From assembly GCF_000233715.2 (NCBI RefSeq), contig NC_021184.1:744001-808000 (forward strand): DNA of 64,000 nucleotides, in the 5' to 3' direction. Below are positions 34,888 through 42,929 of this stretch, in pieces (within the stretch, counting starts at the first letter, position 1; every line of letters begins with the position of its first letter). The notes beneath the pieces were generated by a model. It searched no databases. It was not told the origin of the DNA and saw only the letters and a program-made list of their open reading frames with translations. The position numbers were made by a program, and so were the translations under genes. Source of the stretch: Desulfoscipio gibsoniae DSM 7213. Its GTDB lineage: Bacteria; Bacillota; Desulfotomaculia; Desulfotomaculales; Desulfallaceae.

Positions 34888-35916
34888 TTGTTTAAAAATA
34901 ATGAGGTTTACCCCTTTAGCGCTGTTGTCGGCCAGGAAGAAATGAAAAAGGGACTTTTGCTGAGCGTGATCAACCCCCGGTTAAACGGTATCCTGATCCG
35001 TGGAGAAAAGGGCACGGCTAAATCAACCGCGGTTCGTTCGCTGGCGTCGCTGCTGCCCGGGATTGATGTGGTGGCCGACTGCCCCTTCAACTGCGACCCC
35101 GGTGACGAAACCACCATGTGTGAAAAATGCCGGCAGCGCCTGGCGGCCGGTGAGGTGCTGCCCCGGGCCAGACGGAAAATGCGGGTGGTTGATTTGCCCG
35201 TGGCCGCCACTGAAGACCGGGTGGTGGGTACCCTGGATATCGAGCAGGCCATCAAAAAAGGGGAAAAGCATTTTGAGCCCGGTGTGCTGGCCCGGGCCAA
35301 CCGGGGTATATTGTATGTAGATGAAGTTAATTTACTGGATGATCATATAGTGGATATACTTTTAGACTCGGCTGCTATGGGGGTAAATACCGTGGAGCGG
35401 GAAGGAGTTTCTTTTGTCCACCCAGCCGAATTTATTTTAGTGGGCACCATGAACCCCGAGGAAGGTGAACTAAGGCCGCAACTGCTGGACCGCTTCGGGT
35501 TGTGTGTGAATGTTACCGGCATTGCGGATCCGGCGCTGCGGGTGGAGCTGATCAAACGCCGGGCAGCCTTTGAAGAAAACCCGGAGCAATTCAGGCAAAA
35601 GTGGCAGGCGGAGGAGGAAAGGTTGCGGGGGCAAATAGAAGCCGCCAAAGCAATGCTGCCCGGGGTCACCATTTCGGATACCATGCTGTTTTTGATAGCT
35701 AAAATTGCCCTGGAAATGGGAGTGGATGGTCACCGGGCCGATCTGGTGATGATGAAATCAGCAAAAACAATGGCCTCGATGCAGGGCCGGACAGAGGTTA
35801 TTGAGGAGGATGTTCGGCAGTCGGTAAACCTGGCGCTGCTGCACCGCACCCGCCGCAAACCCTTCCAGGACATGGTAATCGACCGGGAAAAACTGGGGCA
35901 AATCATGGGTGGGTGA
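34888..35916 (+). CDS. Magnesium/cobalt-chelatase-type AAA+ ATPase (BchI-like)
   Basis: AAA+ ATPase of 342 residues, closely similar to the N-terminal half of the preceding protein (VYPFSAVVGQEEMKKGL start). Motifs: Walker A GEKGTAKST (about 39), DEVNLLDDH (about 148), TMNPEEGELRPQ, and an arginine-finger-type LLDRFG. The start is TTG behind GGCAGGTGAGGAG. It lies 49 bp after the fused paralogue, so the two probably form one motor complex. The metal and tetrapyrrole cannot be inferred; cobalt (CobN-type), nickel or a non-chelatase MoxR-like maturation role are all open. Confidence 0.9.
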   Translation: MFKNNEVYPFSAVVGQEEMKKGLLLSVINPRLNGILIRGEKGTAKSTAVRSLASLLPGIDVVADCPFNCDPGDETTMCEKCRQRLAAGEVLPRARRKMRVVDLPVAATEDRVVGTLDIEQAIKKGEKHFEPGVLARANRGILYVDEVNLLDDHIVDILLDSAAMGVNTVEREGVSFVHPAEFILVGTMNPEEGELRPQLLDRFGLCVNVTGIADPALRVELIKRRAAFEENPEQFRQKWQAEEERLRGQIEAAKAMLPGVTISDTMLFLIAKIALEMGVDGHRADLVMMKSAKTMASMQGRTEVIEEDVRQSVNLALLHRTRRKPFQDMVIDREKLGQIMGG

Positions 35917-35970
35917 ACTGCCCCTCTGCTTCTCTCTCAAATTGGGTTGCATCCATGTTTCTTTGGTTAT

Positions 35971-35990
35971 ATAATTGTCTTGACAACGAT
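35971..35990 (+). promoter_or_regulatory. Palindromic operator candidate upstream of marR
   Basis: AATTGTCTTGACAA at about 35973-35986, 23 bp before the marR start. A near-identical palindrome (AATTGTCTTGACAATT) recurs at 37722-37737, so autoregulation by the MarR protein is plausible. Confidence 0.5.
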
Positions 35991-36009
35991 ACAATTTAGG
36001 AGAATTACA

Positions 36010-36438
36010 ATGAAAATTGATCTTGATAACAGCCTTGGCTTCATTTTAAACCGGACTAATACAAGGATGAAGAACAATTTACTACATAAATTTAAGGATT
36101 ATGATATAACTCCCGAGCAGTGGGCAATTTTAAACCGTTTATGGGTGCGAGACGGTATTTCGCCCAAAGAGATAGCTGAATTGACTTCTAAGGATCAGCC
36201 CACGACAGTCAGAATAATTGCTAAGCTACAAAAAAAAGGATTTGTTTCAAAGAAAGTTAATCCCAAGGACAACAGGTCCTTTTTAATCTATCTAACGCCA
36301 AAAGGCGAGGAGTCCAAAGATATCCTGATCCCGTTAGCATTGGAGGCTCTGGATAAAGCAATAAGGGGGATTGATAAAGACCAAATTGAGGTAACTAAGG
36401 TTCTTCTTAATCAAATTTTTAAAAACTTGGAGGCGTAA
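36010..36438 (+). CDS. MarR-family transcriptional regulator
   Basis: Winged-helix dimeric DNA-binding regulator of 142 residues. The start ATG at 36010 follows TTTAGGAGAATTACA; an upstream in-frame start at 35947 would cover the promoter palindrome. The core shows the MarR pattern: helices ending EQWAILNRLW, recognition region KEIAELTSKDQPTTVRIIAKLQKKGFV (spanning about 60-86) and the wing NPKDNRSFLIYLTPKG. Probably controls the following membrane protein gene and itself. Ligand unknown. Confidence 0.9.
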   Translation: MKIDLDNSLGFILNRTNTRMKNNLLHKFKDYDITPEQWAILNRLWVRDGISPKEIAELTSKDQPTTVRIIAKLQKKGFVSKKVNPKDNRSFLIYLTPKGEESKDILIPLALEALDKAIRGIDKDQIEVTKVLLNQIFKNLEA

Positions 36439-36509
36439 AGGTATGGCCATGTAACTTAATGGCTTGGCGATGATGAATTTGTAAAGTATAAATGAAAGGG
36501 TAGAGGAAA

Positions 36510-37031
36510 ATGAAAAAAATAGGCATGACTGGGAAGGCATGGTTAAAGAGCTTCCATATCTTTTTTGCCTGTATGTGGATCGGCGCTGCTGCATCCATGC
36601 TGCTGCTTGCCTTTGTTAGAAGCCATATTTCCAACGGCGATGAACTTTGGGCTATAAACATGTCAATAAAGCTGATTGACGACTTTATTATTATACCTGT
36701 GGCGATGGGTTGCCTGCTTACAGGCATTTTGTTTTCGTGTTTAACCAACTGGGGTTTCTTTAAATTTAACTGGATCATACTTAAATACATAATAAATATA
36801 ACAGCTATTTTGTTTGGTACTTTCTATCTTGGCCCCTGGGTTAACGGCATGGAAGCCATCTCTAAAGTTGAAGGTCTAGCGGCACTGCAAAATGCAGCAT
36901 ATTTGCACTATGCTGAAATGAACAGGTACTTAGGCACTTTGCAAGCTTTTGTTCTTGTTTTAGCGGCTTTCATTTCTGTGTTCAAGCCTTGGGGTAAAAG
37001 AGGAAAAACAAACGAAAAGGGGAAGAGCTAG
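36510..37031 (+). CDS. Four-helix membrane protein (DUF2269-like)
   Basis: Protein of 173 residues with about four membrane helices (roughly 14-32, 55-78, 90-110, 140-158) and a basic Lys/Arg-rich tail. WLKSFHIFFACMWIGAA near the N-terminus and the MGCLLTGILFS helix resemble DUF2269/DUF2214-like predicted membrane proteins, in which a histidine in the first helix may bind haem. It follows marR by 71 bp, with GAAAGGGTAGAGG as ribosome-binding site. Function unknown; regulation by MarR is inferred from position. Confidence 0.7.
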   Translation: MKKIGMTGKAWLKSFHIFFACMWIGAAASMLLLAFVRSHISNGDELWAINMSIKLIDDFIIIPVAMGCLLTGILFSCLTNWGFFKFNWIILKYIINITAILFGTFYLGPWVNGMEAISKVEGLAALQNAAYLHYAEMNRYLGTLQAFVLVLAAFISVFKPWGKRGKTNEKGKS

Positions 37032-37096
37032 GAAGCAGAGGGGACAGTTCTCTTGATTCCTTGAAAGGAATCAAGAGAACTGTCCCCTCTGCTTCC
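37031..37096. repeat. Perfect 32-bp inverted repeat of the GAAGCA family
   Basis: Arms 37031-37062 and 37065-37096 are exact reverse complements with a 2-base GA centre. The outer ends GGAAGCAGAGGGGACAGTTC identify it as a symmetric member of the dispersed repeat family. It lies between two convergent genes. Confidence 0.97.
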
Positions 37097-37099
37097 CTA

Positions 37100-37525
37100 T
37101 CAATCACTGTCAATAAGGGAAATGCTATCGCCCACCTTAACGATTCCGCCCCGTACAACCTGCCCGAAGCGTCCCTCCCGGCTAACAATGTAAGGGCGGC
37201 CGTGTTCTTTAAACTGTTCTTTACCGATGTGTAATATTTTAATTACAGCTTCACCCACTTTAACCGAACTGCCTATGGTTAATAATTCGGGCTCAATGTC
37301 GTAAACAGTAATGTTTTCGGTATAGCCGCCGTTTAATACCTCCTCCTTTTTATGGGCGGGAACTTTATCCAGTGCCTCCACGGGAAAGATGCTTACCTGC
37401 CGGTCCCAATCACCGCCATGAGCATCTCCCTCCAAACCCCATCCTTCCACAATTTTGATCTCGTTAACGCTGGATTTGTCCACTCCCCTGACGGAACTAA
37501 TGTTTATTGACAGTACTTGACCCAA
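37100..37525 (-). CDS. MOSC-domain protein lacking the usual cysteines
   Basis: Small MOSC-domain protein of 141 residues, related to the C-terminal domain of molybdenum cofactor sulfurases and often encoded next to moaC/mog genes. Seen: GLEGDAHGGDWDRQVSIF (about 30), a YTENITVYDIE segment, and the C-terminal GRFGQVVRGGIVKVGD. The family's IGKECH and C-x-I positions read IGKEQFKEHGRPYIV, so the conserved cysteines are absent. Start is a TTG behind AAGGGGGCTATGAAAAG. Loss of Cys makes a sulfur-transfer role doubtful; a cofactor-binding role is possible. Confidence 0.85.
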   Translation of the reverse strand: MGQVLSINISSVRGVDKSSVNEIKIVEGWGLEGDAHGGDWDRQVSIFPVEALDKVPAHKKEEVLNGGYTENITVYDIEPELLTIGSSVKVGEAVIKILHIGKEQFKEHGRPYIVSREGRFGQVVRGGIVKVGDSISLIDSD

Positions 37526-37721
37526 CTTTTCATAGCCCCCTTTTTGCTATAGAAAATTATTATTTTTTTTTACTGGTACCGTGGGCATTGATGTCTCTTA
37601 AGAAAGATTATTTCAGGTAGTGCTATTTGTACTTTTAGTATTCACCAGCATTAGTATAGCATAAATGTTGGGGTTCTTGTGGGATTATCTTTGTCAGCTT
37701 TAAGCATATCGTTACCCGTGT

Positions 37722-37737
37722 AATTGTCTTGACAATT
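37722..37737. promoter_or_regulatory. Perfect palindrome AATTGTCTTGACAATT
   Basis: Seven-base arms around TT. It matches 14 of the bases upstream of marR (35973-35986) and abuts the ATG of a small membrane reading frame. Confidence 0.5.
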
Positions 37738-37875
37738 ATGTGGGTGGCATCTATAGTTTACTTTATATCGGATTGTATACCGCTTATGTACCTGTTGGCA
37801 GCAGCACCGGCTTTGGCCGCACTGTTGAGCTATCTTTTCCTGGGCCGTAAAGCAAAAAAGGGAGTCCCCAATTAG
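37738..37875 (+). CDS. Small membrane protein or C-terminal remnant, 45 residues
   Basis: ATG at 37738 gives a 45-residue hydrophobic protein with two helices and a basic tail (LGRKAKKGVPN). The frame stays open upstream to about 37660, so it could be the C-terminal remnant of a larger membrane protein instead. No ribosome-binding site is visible. The MarR-like palindrome lies exactly before the ATG. Low certainty. Confidence 0.35.
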   Translation: MWVASIVYFISDCIPLMYLLAAAPALAALLSYLFLGRKAKKGVPN

Positions 37876-37924
37876 TTTATACCACAATTGCGTTTTTTAG
37901 TGACCTGCAGTTTATACTCAGAGA

Positions 37925-37978
37925 AAAAGGCTATTGCACTGCGAACTATTTAGATCGTTGTGCAACAGCCTTTTTCAT
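37925..37978. terminator. Bidirectional intrinsic terminator
   Basis: AAAAAGGCTATTGCAC and GTGCAACAGCCTTTTT arms (one mismatch/bulge) around a 20-base loop, with A- and T-runs on the two sides. Confidence 0.8.
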
Positions 37979-37999
37979 ATATGGCATATGGTGCCCGTA

Positions 38000-38272
38000 T
38001 TAATCCCGCTTAAATTTGGAGGCTGCTTTGCCGGCAGCATTGGATATTTCACTCCAGGCGTCCATGACGCCGTTTTTAATGTCGCTCCATGCATCTGTCG
38101 CTGATTCTTTGAATTCGGAAACATTTTCCTCTGCTTTTTCAATACCATCGTCATACTGCAATTGCGCTTCGGCTTGCGCTTGTTGGACATTAGCTTTTAA
38201 TTCACTAATTTCCGCCTGGCGCTCGTTTATTTCGCCTTCCAATTTGTTAATATAGGCTTTATCGGGGTCCAT
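38000..38272 (-). CDS. Coiled-coil protein, Sll1863-like
   Basis: Cytoplasmic, highly charged helical protein of 90 residues. Heptad-like segment KLEGEINERQAEISELKANV is followed by a second helix ending in the repeated pattern DAWSDIKNGVMDAWSEIS. This resembles Sll1863-type stress-response proteins of unknown role. The ATG at 38272 has AAAGGAG upstream; a GTG at 38284 overlaps that site. Single-gene unit facing the bidirectional terminator. Confidence 0.7.
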   Translation of the reverse strand: MDPDKAYINKLEGEINERQAEISELKANVQQAQAEAQLQYDDGIEKAEENVSEFKESATDAWSDIKNGVMDAWSEISNAAGKAASKFKRD

Positions 38273-38528
38273 AATTTTAACCACTCCTTTAGGGTTGGAT
38301 TTATTGAATATGAAGACGAAGCATGAAATATTACCAGTGGGCCATGGTACCGCAAAAAAATTGCCTTCCCTGTGTGCCCACTAATGAATGACTGTCTCAA
38401 TGGTATTTACCTTCATTATTATTACCTGTATGAAACTATTATAGTCATCAGGGACTTCATGCTTTGTGATAAGTTCGGTAATGCTTTATACATCAGCAAC
38501 CGCAAACGCCCGAAATGTGTAAATAAAA

Positions 38529-38567
38529 GAGTGCAGCCATATTAGCTATTGGCTGCACTCTTTGTAT
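38529..38567. terminator. Intrinsic hairpin downstream of tupA
   Basis: GAGTGCAGCCA and TGGCTGCACTC perfect arms with a 10-base loop, followed by TTTG on the plus strand; on the minus strand it is followed by TTTTATTT. It probably ends the tupA transcript. Confidence 0.7.
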
Positions 38568-38637
38568 AAACTTTATCCTAGGTGCCGGGTGTTGAGTATT
38601 ACCGGGTAAGTTGTCCAAAATAGTGCAAAATCAAGTA

Positions 38638-39522
38638 TTAACCGTTCAGCCTGTCGGGAAAGAACAGCGGACTGCCGAATTGATCCACGCCGAAATCTTT
38701 AATGATTTGTTGAGTATCTTCATCGATCATAAACTCTACGAATGCTTTGGCGCCTTCGGCATTAATACGTTCGAATTTGTCCGGGTTGACCTGCATGACG
38801 TGGTAGATGTTTTTAAGCGCTTCGTCGCCCTCGGAAACAATCTGCAGGTCTATATTTTTTGATTGGGCCAGGAAGGTGCCGCGGTCGCTTAATATGTAGG
38901 CCAACTTTTCATTGGCTACGGTTATGCTGGCACCCATGCCCTGGCCGGTTTCCTGGTACCATTTTTGTCCTGCGGGGTCAATGCCGGTCTTGGTCCAAAG
39001 GCCTTTTTCCATTTTATCCGTTCCCGAATCATCACCCCGGGAAACGAAAAGGGATTCACTGTCAGCTATTTTCTTGAACGTTTCAAGTATATCCGCGGTA
39101 CCTTTTACCTGGGCCGGATCTTCAGGCGGTCCCAGCAGCACAAAGTCATTATGCATGACCAGCTGGTAGTTAATGACCACCTGGTCGTCCACCAGCGGTT
39201 TTTCAGCATCAGGGGCATGCACCAGCAGTACATCGGCGTTACCCATCTTACCCATTTCCAATGCCTGTCCAGTGCCTACGGGCACTGTTTTTACCGTGTA
39301 GCCGGTTTGCTCCTGGAACTTGGGCACCAACACGTCCAGCAGACCGCTGTCCTGGGTGCTGGTGGTGGTGGCCAGTATGATTTGATCATTTTCGGGTTGG
39401 GCTGGTTGCTGCCCTTGCTGTTCTTGGTTGTTAGAGGTATTTTGGTTGCAGCCCGCCAGCGCCGCTATAAGCACAAGCGCCATCGACAAAACCATAATTT
39501 TAAGCAGGTTTTTCCTTTTCAT
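38638..39522 (-). CDS. tupA: Tungstate/molybdate ABC transporter substrate-binding lipoprotein TupA
   Basis: Solute-binding lipoprotein of 294 residues. The lipobox is AALAGC (Cys25), followed by a Gln/Asn-rich linker and the TupA signature TTTSTQDSGLLDVLVP (about 52). Other typical parts are GTGQALEMGKMGNADVLLVHAP (spanning about 82-103) and SRGDDSGTDKMEK. The family binds tungstate with very high affinity. The start ATG follows CGGAGTGAATATTTA. No tupB or tupC gene is adjacent, so permease and ATPase must be elsewhere. Tungsten/molybdenum supply fits the hydroxylase operon 6 kb away. Confidence 0.92.
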   Translation of the reverse strand: MKRKNLLKIMVLSMALVLIAALAGCNQNTSNNQEQQGQQPAQPENDQIILATTTSTQDSGLLDVLVPKFQEQTGYTVKTVPVGTGQALEMGKMGNADVLLVHAPDAEKPLVDDQVVINYQLVMHNDFVLLGPPEDPAQVKGTADILETFKKIADSESLFVSRGDDSGTDKMEKGLWTKTGIDPAGQKWYQETGQGMGASITVANEKLAYILSDRGTFLAQSKNIDLQIVSEGDEALKNIYHVMQVNPDKFERINAEGAKAFVEFMIDEDTQQIIKDFGVDQFGSPLFFPDRLNG

Positions 39523-39763
39523 TAAATATTCACTCCGTTTCCATTTTTAATGTGCTTTTCGGGGCTGTATGTTGTTCAGTCTAAGTATTATTCCCCCCTT
39601 CTTCACAGGGCAGTGGTGAACAGCTTCAACAGTTATATCAGATAATACCTTCCCCCAAATGGGGGCAATCCTTGCTGTAAATCAGCAAAACAAATTCTTT
39701 TCCTTCTAGAAGGTGGTAAAGTGCTTTCAACAATAAAATTCAGTAAGCAAAGCATAATACTAA

Positions 39764-39805
39764 ATAAAAAAGCCCGCATTGCCAAAAAAGAGCAATGCAG
39801 GGCTT
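39764..39805 (-). terminator. Intrinsic terminator in the tupA upstream region
   Basis: Arms AAGCCCGCATTGC and GCAATGCAGGGCTT with one mismatch and a 9-base loop. On the minus strand it is followed by T6, so it would stop transcripts running towards tupA. Confidence 0.75.
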
Positions 39806-39806
39806 T

Positions 39807-39920
39807 AAAACCCGACACGTTTCTCTTCTTTCCGCAATGGGAGGCAGGCCGGTTTCCCGGCGAACCCTAACGGTCGGGTTACCATAACATTATGTTTGCA
39901 GGTTTGCCCGACTCGAAGAG
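39807..39920 (-). ncRNA. Structured leader candidate of unknown class
   Basis: Directly upstream (minus strand) of the terminator. Three mutually complementary elements can be seen: AACCCGAC (39809-39816), GTCGGGTT (39873-39880) and CCCGAC (39907-39912), so the middle one can pair with either neighbour. A small hairpin GCCGG-TTTC-CCGGC lies at 39848-39861. This arrangement plus the terminator looks like a riboswitch or attenuator for tupA. I could not match it to a known class; it may instead act on the plus strand. Confidence 0.4.
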
Positions 39921-40083
39921 CTATTAGGTTGCTTCTATATAATATAACGGTATAATGTTGACTATGCAATATGTAATACTTGAATATCTGATAATAATGT
40001 TTGAGGTAATCTATGCATTAAAAGGATTTATTAGGTTAAAGTTTAATAATTATTCATACATCGCAATACAAAGGAGCTTGTGT

Positions 40084-41679
40084 ATGCTCAGGGTCACAGG
40101 AATCAAATTATCTCTTGATGAAGATAAATCCCTTATTAGAAACAAAATAGCCAAAAAACTAAGGGTTAAGGTAAACGAAATTATTCACTATACTATTTTC
40201 CGGGAATCCATTGACGCCAGGAAAAGTAATCAGATTTACTTCGTATATACCGTTGATGTGGAGCTTGCCAATGAGCAGGCCGTACTCAAAAGGCTTAAGG
40301 CCGGTGATGTTACGGTTACCCCGCAAATGGAATACCGCTTTGTTCAGCCGGGCCACACGGCGTTGCCCCACCGCCCGGTGGTGATGGGGGCCGGACCGGC
40401 CGGGCTTTTTGCCGGGCTGCTGCTGGCGCGAATGGGCTACCGGCCGCTTTTGCTGGAAAGGGGTGCCGATGTGGACACCCGCACGCAAACCGTGCGCTCT
40501 TTCTGGCAGACCGGCCGTTTGGACAAAGACTGCAATGTCCAATTCGGCGAGGGCGGAGCAGGTACCTTTTCGGATGGTAAATTGACCACTTTAATCAAGG
40601 ACAAACGTTGTCGCAAGGTTTTGGAGGAAATGGTGCTGGCCGGGGCCCCCGGTGAGATTATCTACTCGTATAAACCGCATATCGGCACCGATATTTTGAA
40701 GACTGTGGTTAAGAATGTTCGCCACAAAATAATCGATTTGGGCGGCGAGGTGCGGTTCAACAGTAAAGTAACGGATATATTTACGGAAGGCGATAAGCTA
40801 ACGGGTCTGGAAATTAACGGGCAGCATACTATGGACACTGAGGTGCTGATTCTGGCCATCGGGCACAGCGCCAGGGATACCTTTGCCATGCTGCACAGCC
40901 GTGGGGTGCTGATGTCCCCCAAGCCCTTTTCCATCGGCGTTCGGGTGGAGCATCCCCAGTCATTGATCAACCGGGCCCAGCATAAAAATTTTGCCGGGCA
41001 CCCCAAATTGGGGCCGGCGGAATACAAGCTGGCTTACCATTCGCCCGCTGGTCGCTCGGCGTACACCTTCTGCATGTGCCCAGGTGGGCTGGTGGTGGCT
41101 GCGGCTTCGGAGGAGGGGGGAGTAGTCACCAATGGGATGAGTGAATACGCCCGGGACAGGTATAACGCAAACAGTGCGCTGTTGGTGGGCGTGCGCCCCG
41201 GTGATTTTGGCAGTGACCATCCCCTGGCCGGTGTGGAGTTTCAAAGAAAGTGGGAAGGGCAGGCCTTCGCGCTGGGCGGTGGAAATTACATTGCCCCCGT
41301 GCAGCTGGTGGGGGATTTTCTGGCCGGCAGGCCGTCATCCGGTCCGGGGGAGGTGGAGCCCTCTTACCCCAGGGGAGTAAAATATGCTGATTTGACGGAT
41401 TGTTTACCTGGTTACGTGACAGACACCTTGAAGGAAGCCATCCAGGATTTTGATCGTAAACTTAAGGGTTTTGCCCTGCCCGGTGCGGTACTCACCGGGG
41501 TGGAAACCAGGAGTTCTTCCCCGGTAAGGATAAACAGGGACGAGCAGTGCCGTTCCAACATAGCCGGTATTTACCCGGCCGGGGAGGGCCCTGGCTATGC
41601 CGGGGGCATTATTTCCTCGGCGGTGGACGGCATGCGGGTGGCGGAATTTATTGCGCTGCAGTATGCGCCGTGCTTATAA
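40084..41679 (+). CDS. COG2509-type FAD-dependent dehydrogenase
   Basis: Flavoprotein of 531 residues of the uncharacterised FAD-dependent dehydrogenase family. The ATG at 40084 has AAAGGAG upstream and begins MLRVTGIKLSLDED, the usual N-terminal domain; an earlier in-frame TTG at 39955 lacks support. The Rossmann motif is VVMGAGPAGLFAG (about 99), followed by QFGEGGAGTFSDGKLTTL (about 155) typical for this family, and a C-terminal GEGPGYAGGIISSAVDG FAD-binding stretch. Substrate unknown; a terminator follows. Confidence 0.88.
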   Translation: MLRVTGIKLSLDEDKSLIRNKIAKKLRVKVNEIIHYTIFRESIDARKSNQIYFVYTVDVELANEQAVLKRLKAGDVTVTPQMEYRFVQPGHTALPHRPVVMGAGPAGLFAGLLLARMGYRPLLLERGADVDTRTQTVRSFWQTGRLDKDCNVQFGEGGAGTFSDGKLTTLIKDKRCRKVLEEMVLAGAPGEIIYSYKPHIGTDILKTVVKNVRHKIIDLGGEVRFNSKVTDIFTEGDKLTGLEINGQHTMDTEVLILAIGHSARDTFAMLHSRGVLMSPKPFSIGVRVEHPQSLINRAQHKNFAGHPKLGPAEYKLAYHSPAGRSAYTFCMCPGGLVVAAASEEGGVVTNGMSEYARDRYNANSALLVGVRPGDFGSDHPLAGVEFQRKWEGQAFALGGGNYIAPVQLVGDFLAGRPSSGPGEVEPSYPRGVKYADLTDCLPGYVTDTLKEAIQDFDRKLKGFALPGAVLTGVETRSSSPVRINRDEQCRSNIAGIYPAGEGPGYAGGIISSAVDGMRVAEFIALQYAPCL

Positions 41680-41766
41680 TAACGCCCCGTTATTTTCGAG
41701 AAAATTACTATATATGAATGGTTATACTGTTTTTCCGAATACCATATCGCTGAATATTTAAGCCAG

Positions 41767-41791
41767 GCCTGGAAACTTCCGGGCTTTTTTA
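41767..41791 (+). terminator. Intrinsic terminator
   Basis: GCCTGGAA and TTCCGGGC arms followed by TTTTTT, downstream of the FAD dehydrogenase. Confidence 0.8.
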
Positions 41792-41923
41792 TGTAGTGAC
41801 TTGCAGGGAATAATTACTATCTTGTCGAATAATACAGAAATTATTGACCTTGGCAACCTATTCTGATTAAATGGGCAGTTCTTTTTTATTACGAACTAAA
41901 AACCAACTTGGGAGTGAAAACAT

Positions 41924-42472
41924 GTGTTTATAAAAACGTTGATGGATCTCCAAGGCCACCTGAGAGGAAGCGGCGTTTTAATTAGTTTTGCCGGCCGGTT
42001 CTCCCAGGGCATTATTGAAGAATTGGGCGACGCCGTTAAAAAGCATATGCAGTCCGAAGACAGGCCTAAAAATGACATTTACAATGTTTTTGCCATTTTT
42101 GTGGAGCAAACCCATAATATTAAAAACTACACCGCCAGCAAAGAAGGCGTCCATTATTTCGAACAAATTGCTGGTTCGGGTATTGTAACCATCGGCAAAT
42201 GCGATGGGGTATATTTTGTGTGCTCAGGTAATTTAATTGAAAATGTTGATGTCCAAATACTCACCGAGAAAATTGAAAAGTTAATTAATTTAGATAAAAA
42301 GGACCTGAAGAAACTCTACAAGGAACAAATTAGGCGGGAGTTGACCCCGGGTAGCCAGGGTGCAGGTGTCGGGCTAATTGATATTGCCCGTAAATCCAGT
42401 CAACCCATTGAGTATTCCATAGTGCCAATTGATGATGACCTATCCTTCTTTAGTATTAAAGTCACTGTTTAG
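41924..42472 (+). CDS. siaB: SiaB-like protein kinase
   Basis: Protein of 182 residues resembling SiaB (DUF6272), the kinase that phosphorylates SiaC in the Sia signalling module of Pseudomonas aeruginosa. Recognisable parts are the N-terminal GVLISFAGRFSQGIIEELG, a VEQTHNIKNYTASK segment whose QN-N pattern recalls the ATP-binding N box, and a GAGVGLIDIARKSS C-terminal glycine-rich box. The start is GTG behind GGGAGTGAAAACAT; an overlapping ATG is in another frame with an immediate stop. First gene of a siaB-siaC-siaA-like operon. Confidence 0.8.
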   Translation: MFIKTLMDLQGHLRGSGVLISFAGRFSQGIIEELGDAVKKHMQSEDRPKNDIYNVFAIFVEQTHNIKNYTASKEGVHYFEQIAGSGIVTIGKCDGVYFVCSGNLIENVDVQILTEKIEKLINLDKKDLKKLYKEQIRRELTPGSQGAGVGLIDIARKSSQPIEYSIVPIDDDLSFFSIKVTV

Positions 42473-42486
42473 GAGTGATTATAAGT

Positions 42487-42876
42487 ATGGAGAAATTACA
42501 TATCGACCAAACAAAAGGAACACCTAAAATTGATTTTGACCCGGATACTAACAAACTACTCCTATGGGGGCAGTCATACCCCGAAAACGCCTTTAAATTT
42601 TATGAGCCCATCTTTAACTGGGTTAACGGTTATCTGTACGCATGTAAGCAGCCCGTGCTCATAGAAGTTAACTTGTCTTATGTTAATACCAGCAGTACCA
42701 AATGTATTTTAATGCTGCTGGAGAAGTTTGAAAATGCCTATCAGGGGGGCGCACAGATTACATTAAACTGGTATTATGATGCTGAAAATGAAAGTGAACT
42801 GGAGTGCGCGGAGGAATTTAAAGAGGATGTGACATTTCCTTTTTATATTATTTCCTTGCCACAAGATGCTAACTAA
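42487..42876 (+). CDS. siaC: SiaC-like phospho-switch protein (DUF1987)
   Basis: Small protein of 129 residues of the DUF1987/SiaC family. In the Pseudomonas system unphosphorylated SiaC binds and activates the diguanylate cyclase SiaD. Recognisable are TPKIDFDPDTNKLLLWGQSYPEN (spanning about 11-33), NLSYVNTSSTKCILMLLEK (about 63-81; the Thr/Ser in NTSSTK is the likely phospho-site) and the C-terminal FKEDVTFPFYI. The ATG at 42487 follows TAGGAGTGATTATAAGT, 14 bases after siaB. Confidence 0.85.
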   Translation: MEKLHIDQTKGTPKIDFDPDTNKLLLWGQSYPENAFKFYEPIFNWVNGYLYACKQPVLIEVNLSYVNTSSTKCILMLLEKFENAYQGGAQITLNWYYDAENESELECAEEFKEDVTFPFYIISLPQDAN

Positions 42877-42929
42877 CTGGTTATTAATTGTGTAGCGTTT
42901 GATTGGAGTTATGATTACGGAGAGAGAAA

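Noticed and set aside
39840-39920. c-di-GMP-I riboswitch upstream of tupA
   Set aside because: A GGGCAAACC segment is shared by chance; the second core (GACGCAAAGCC) and the receptor are absent.
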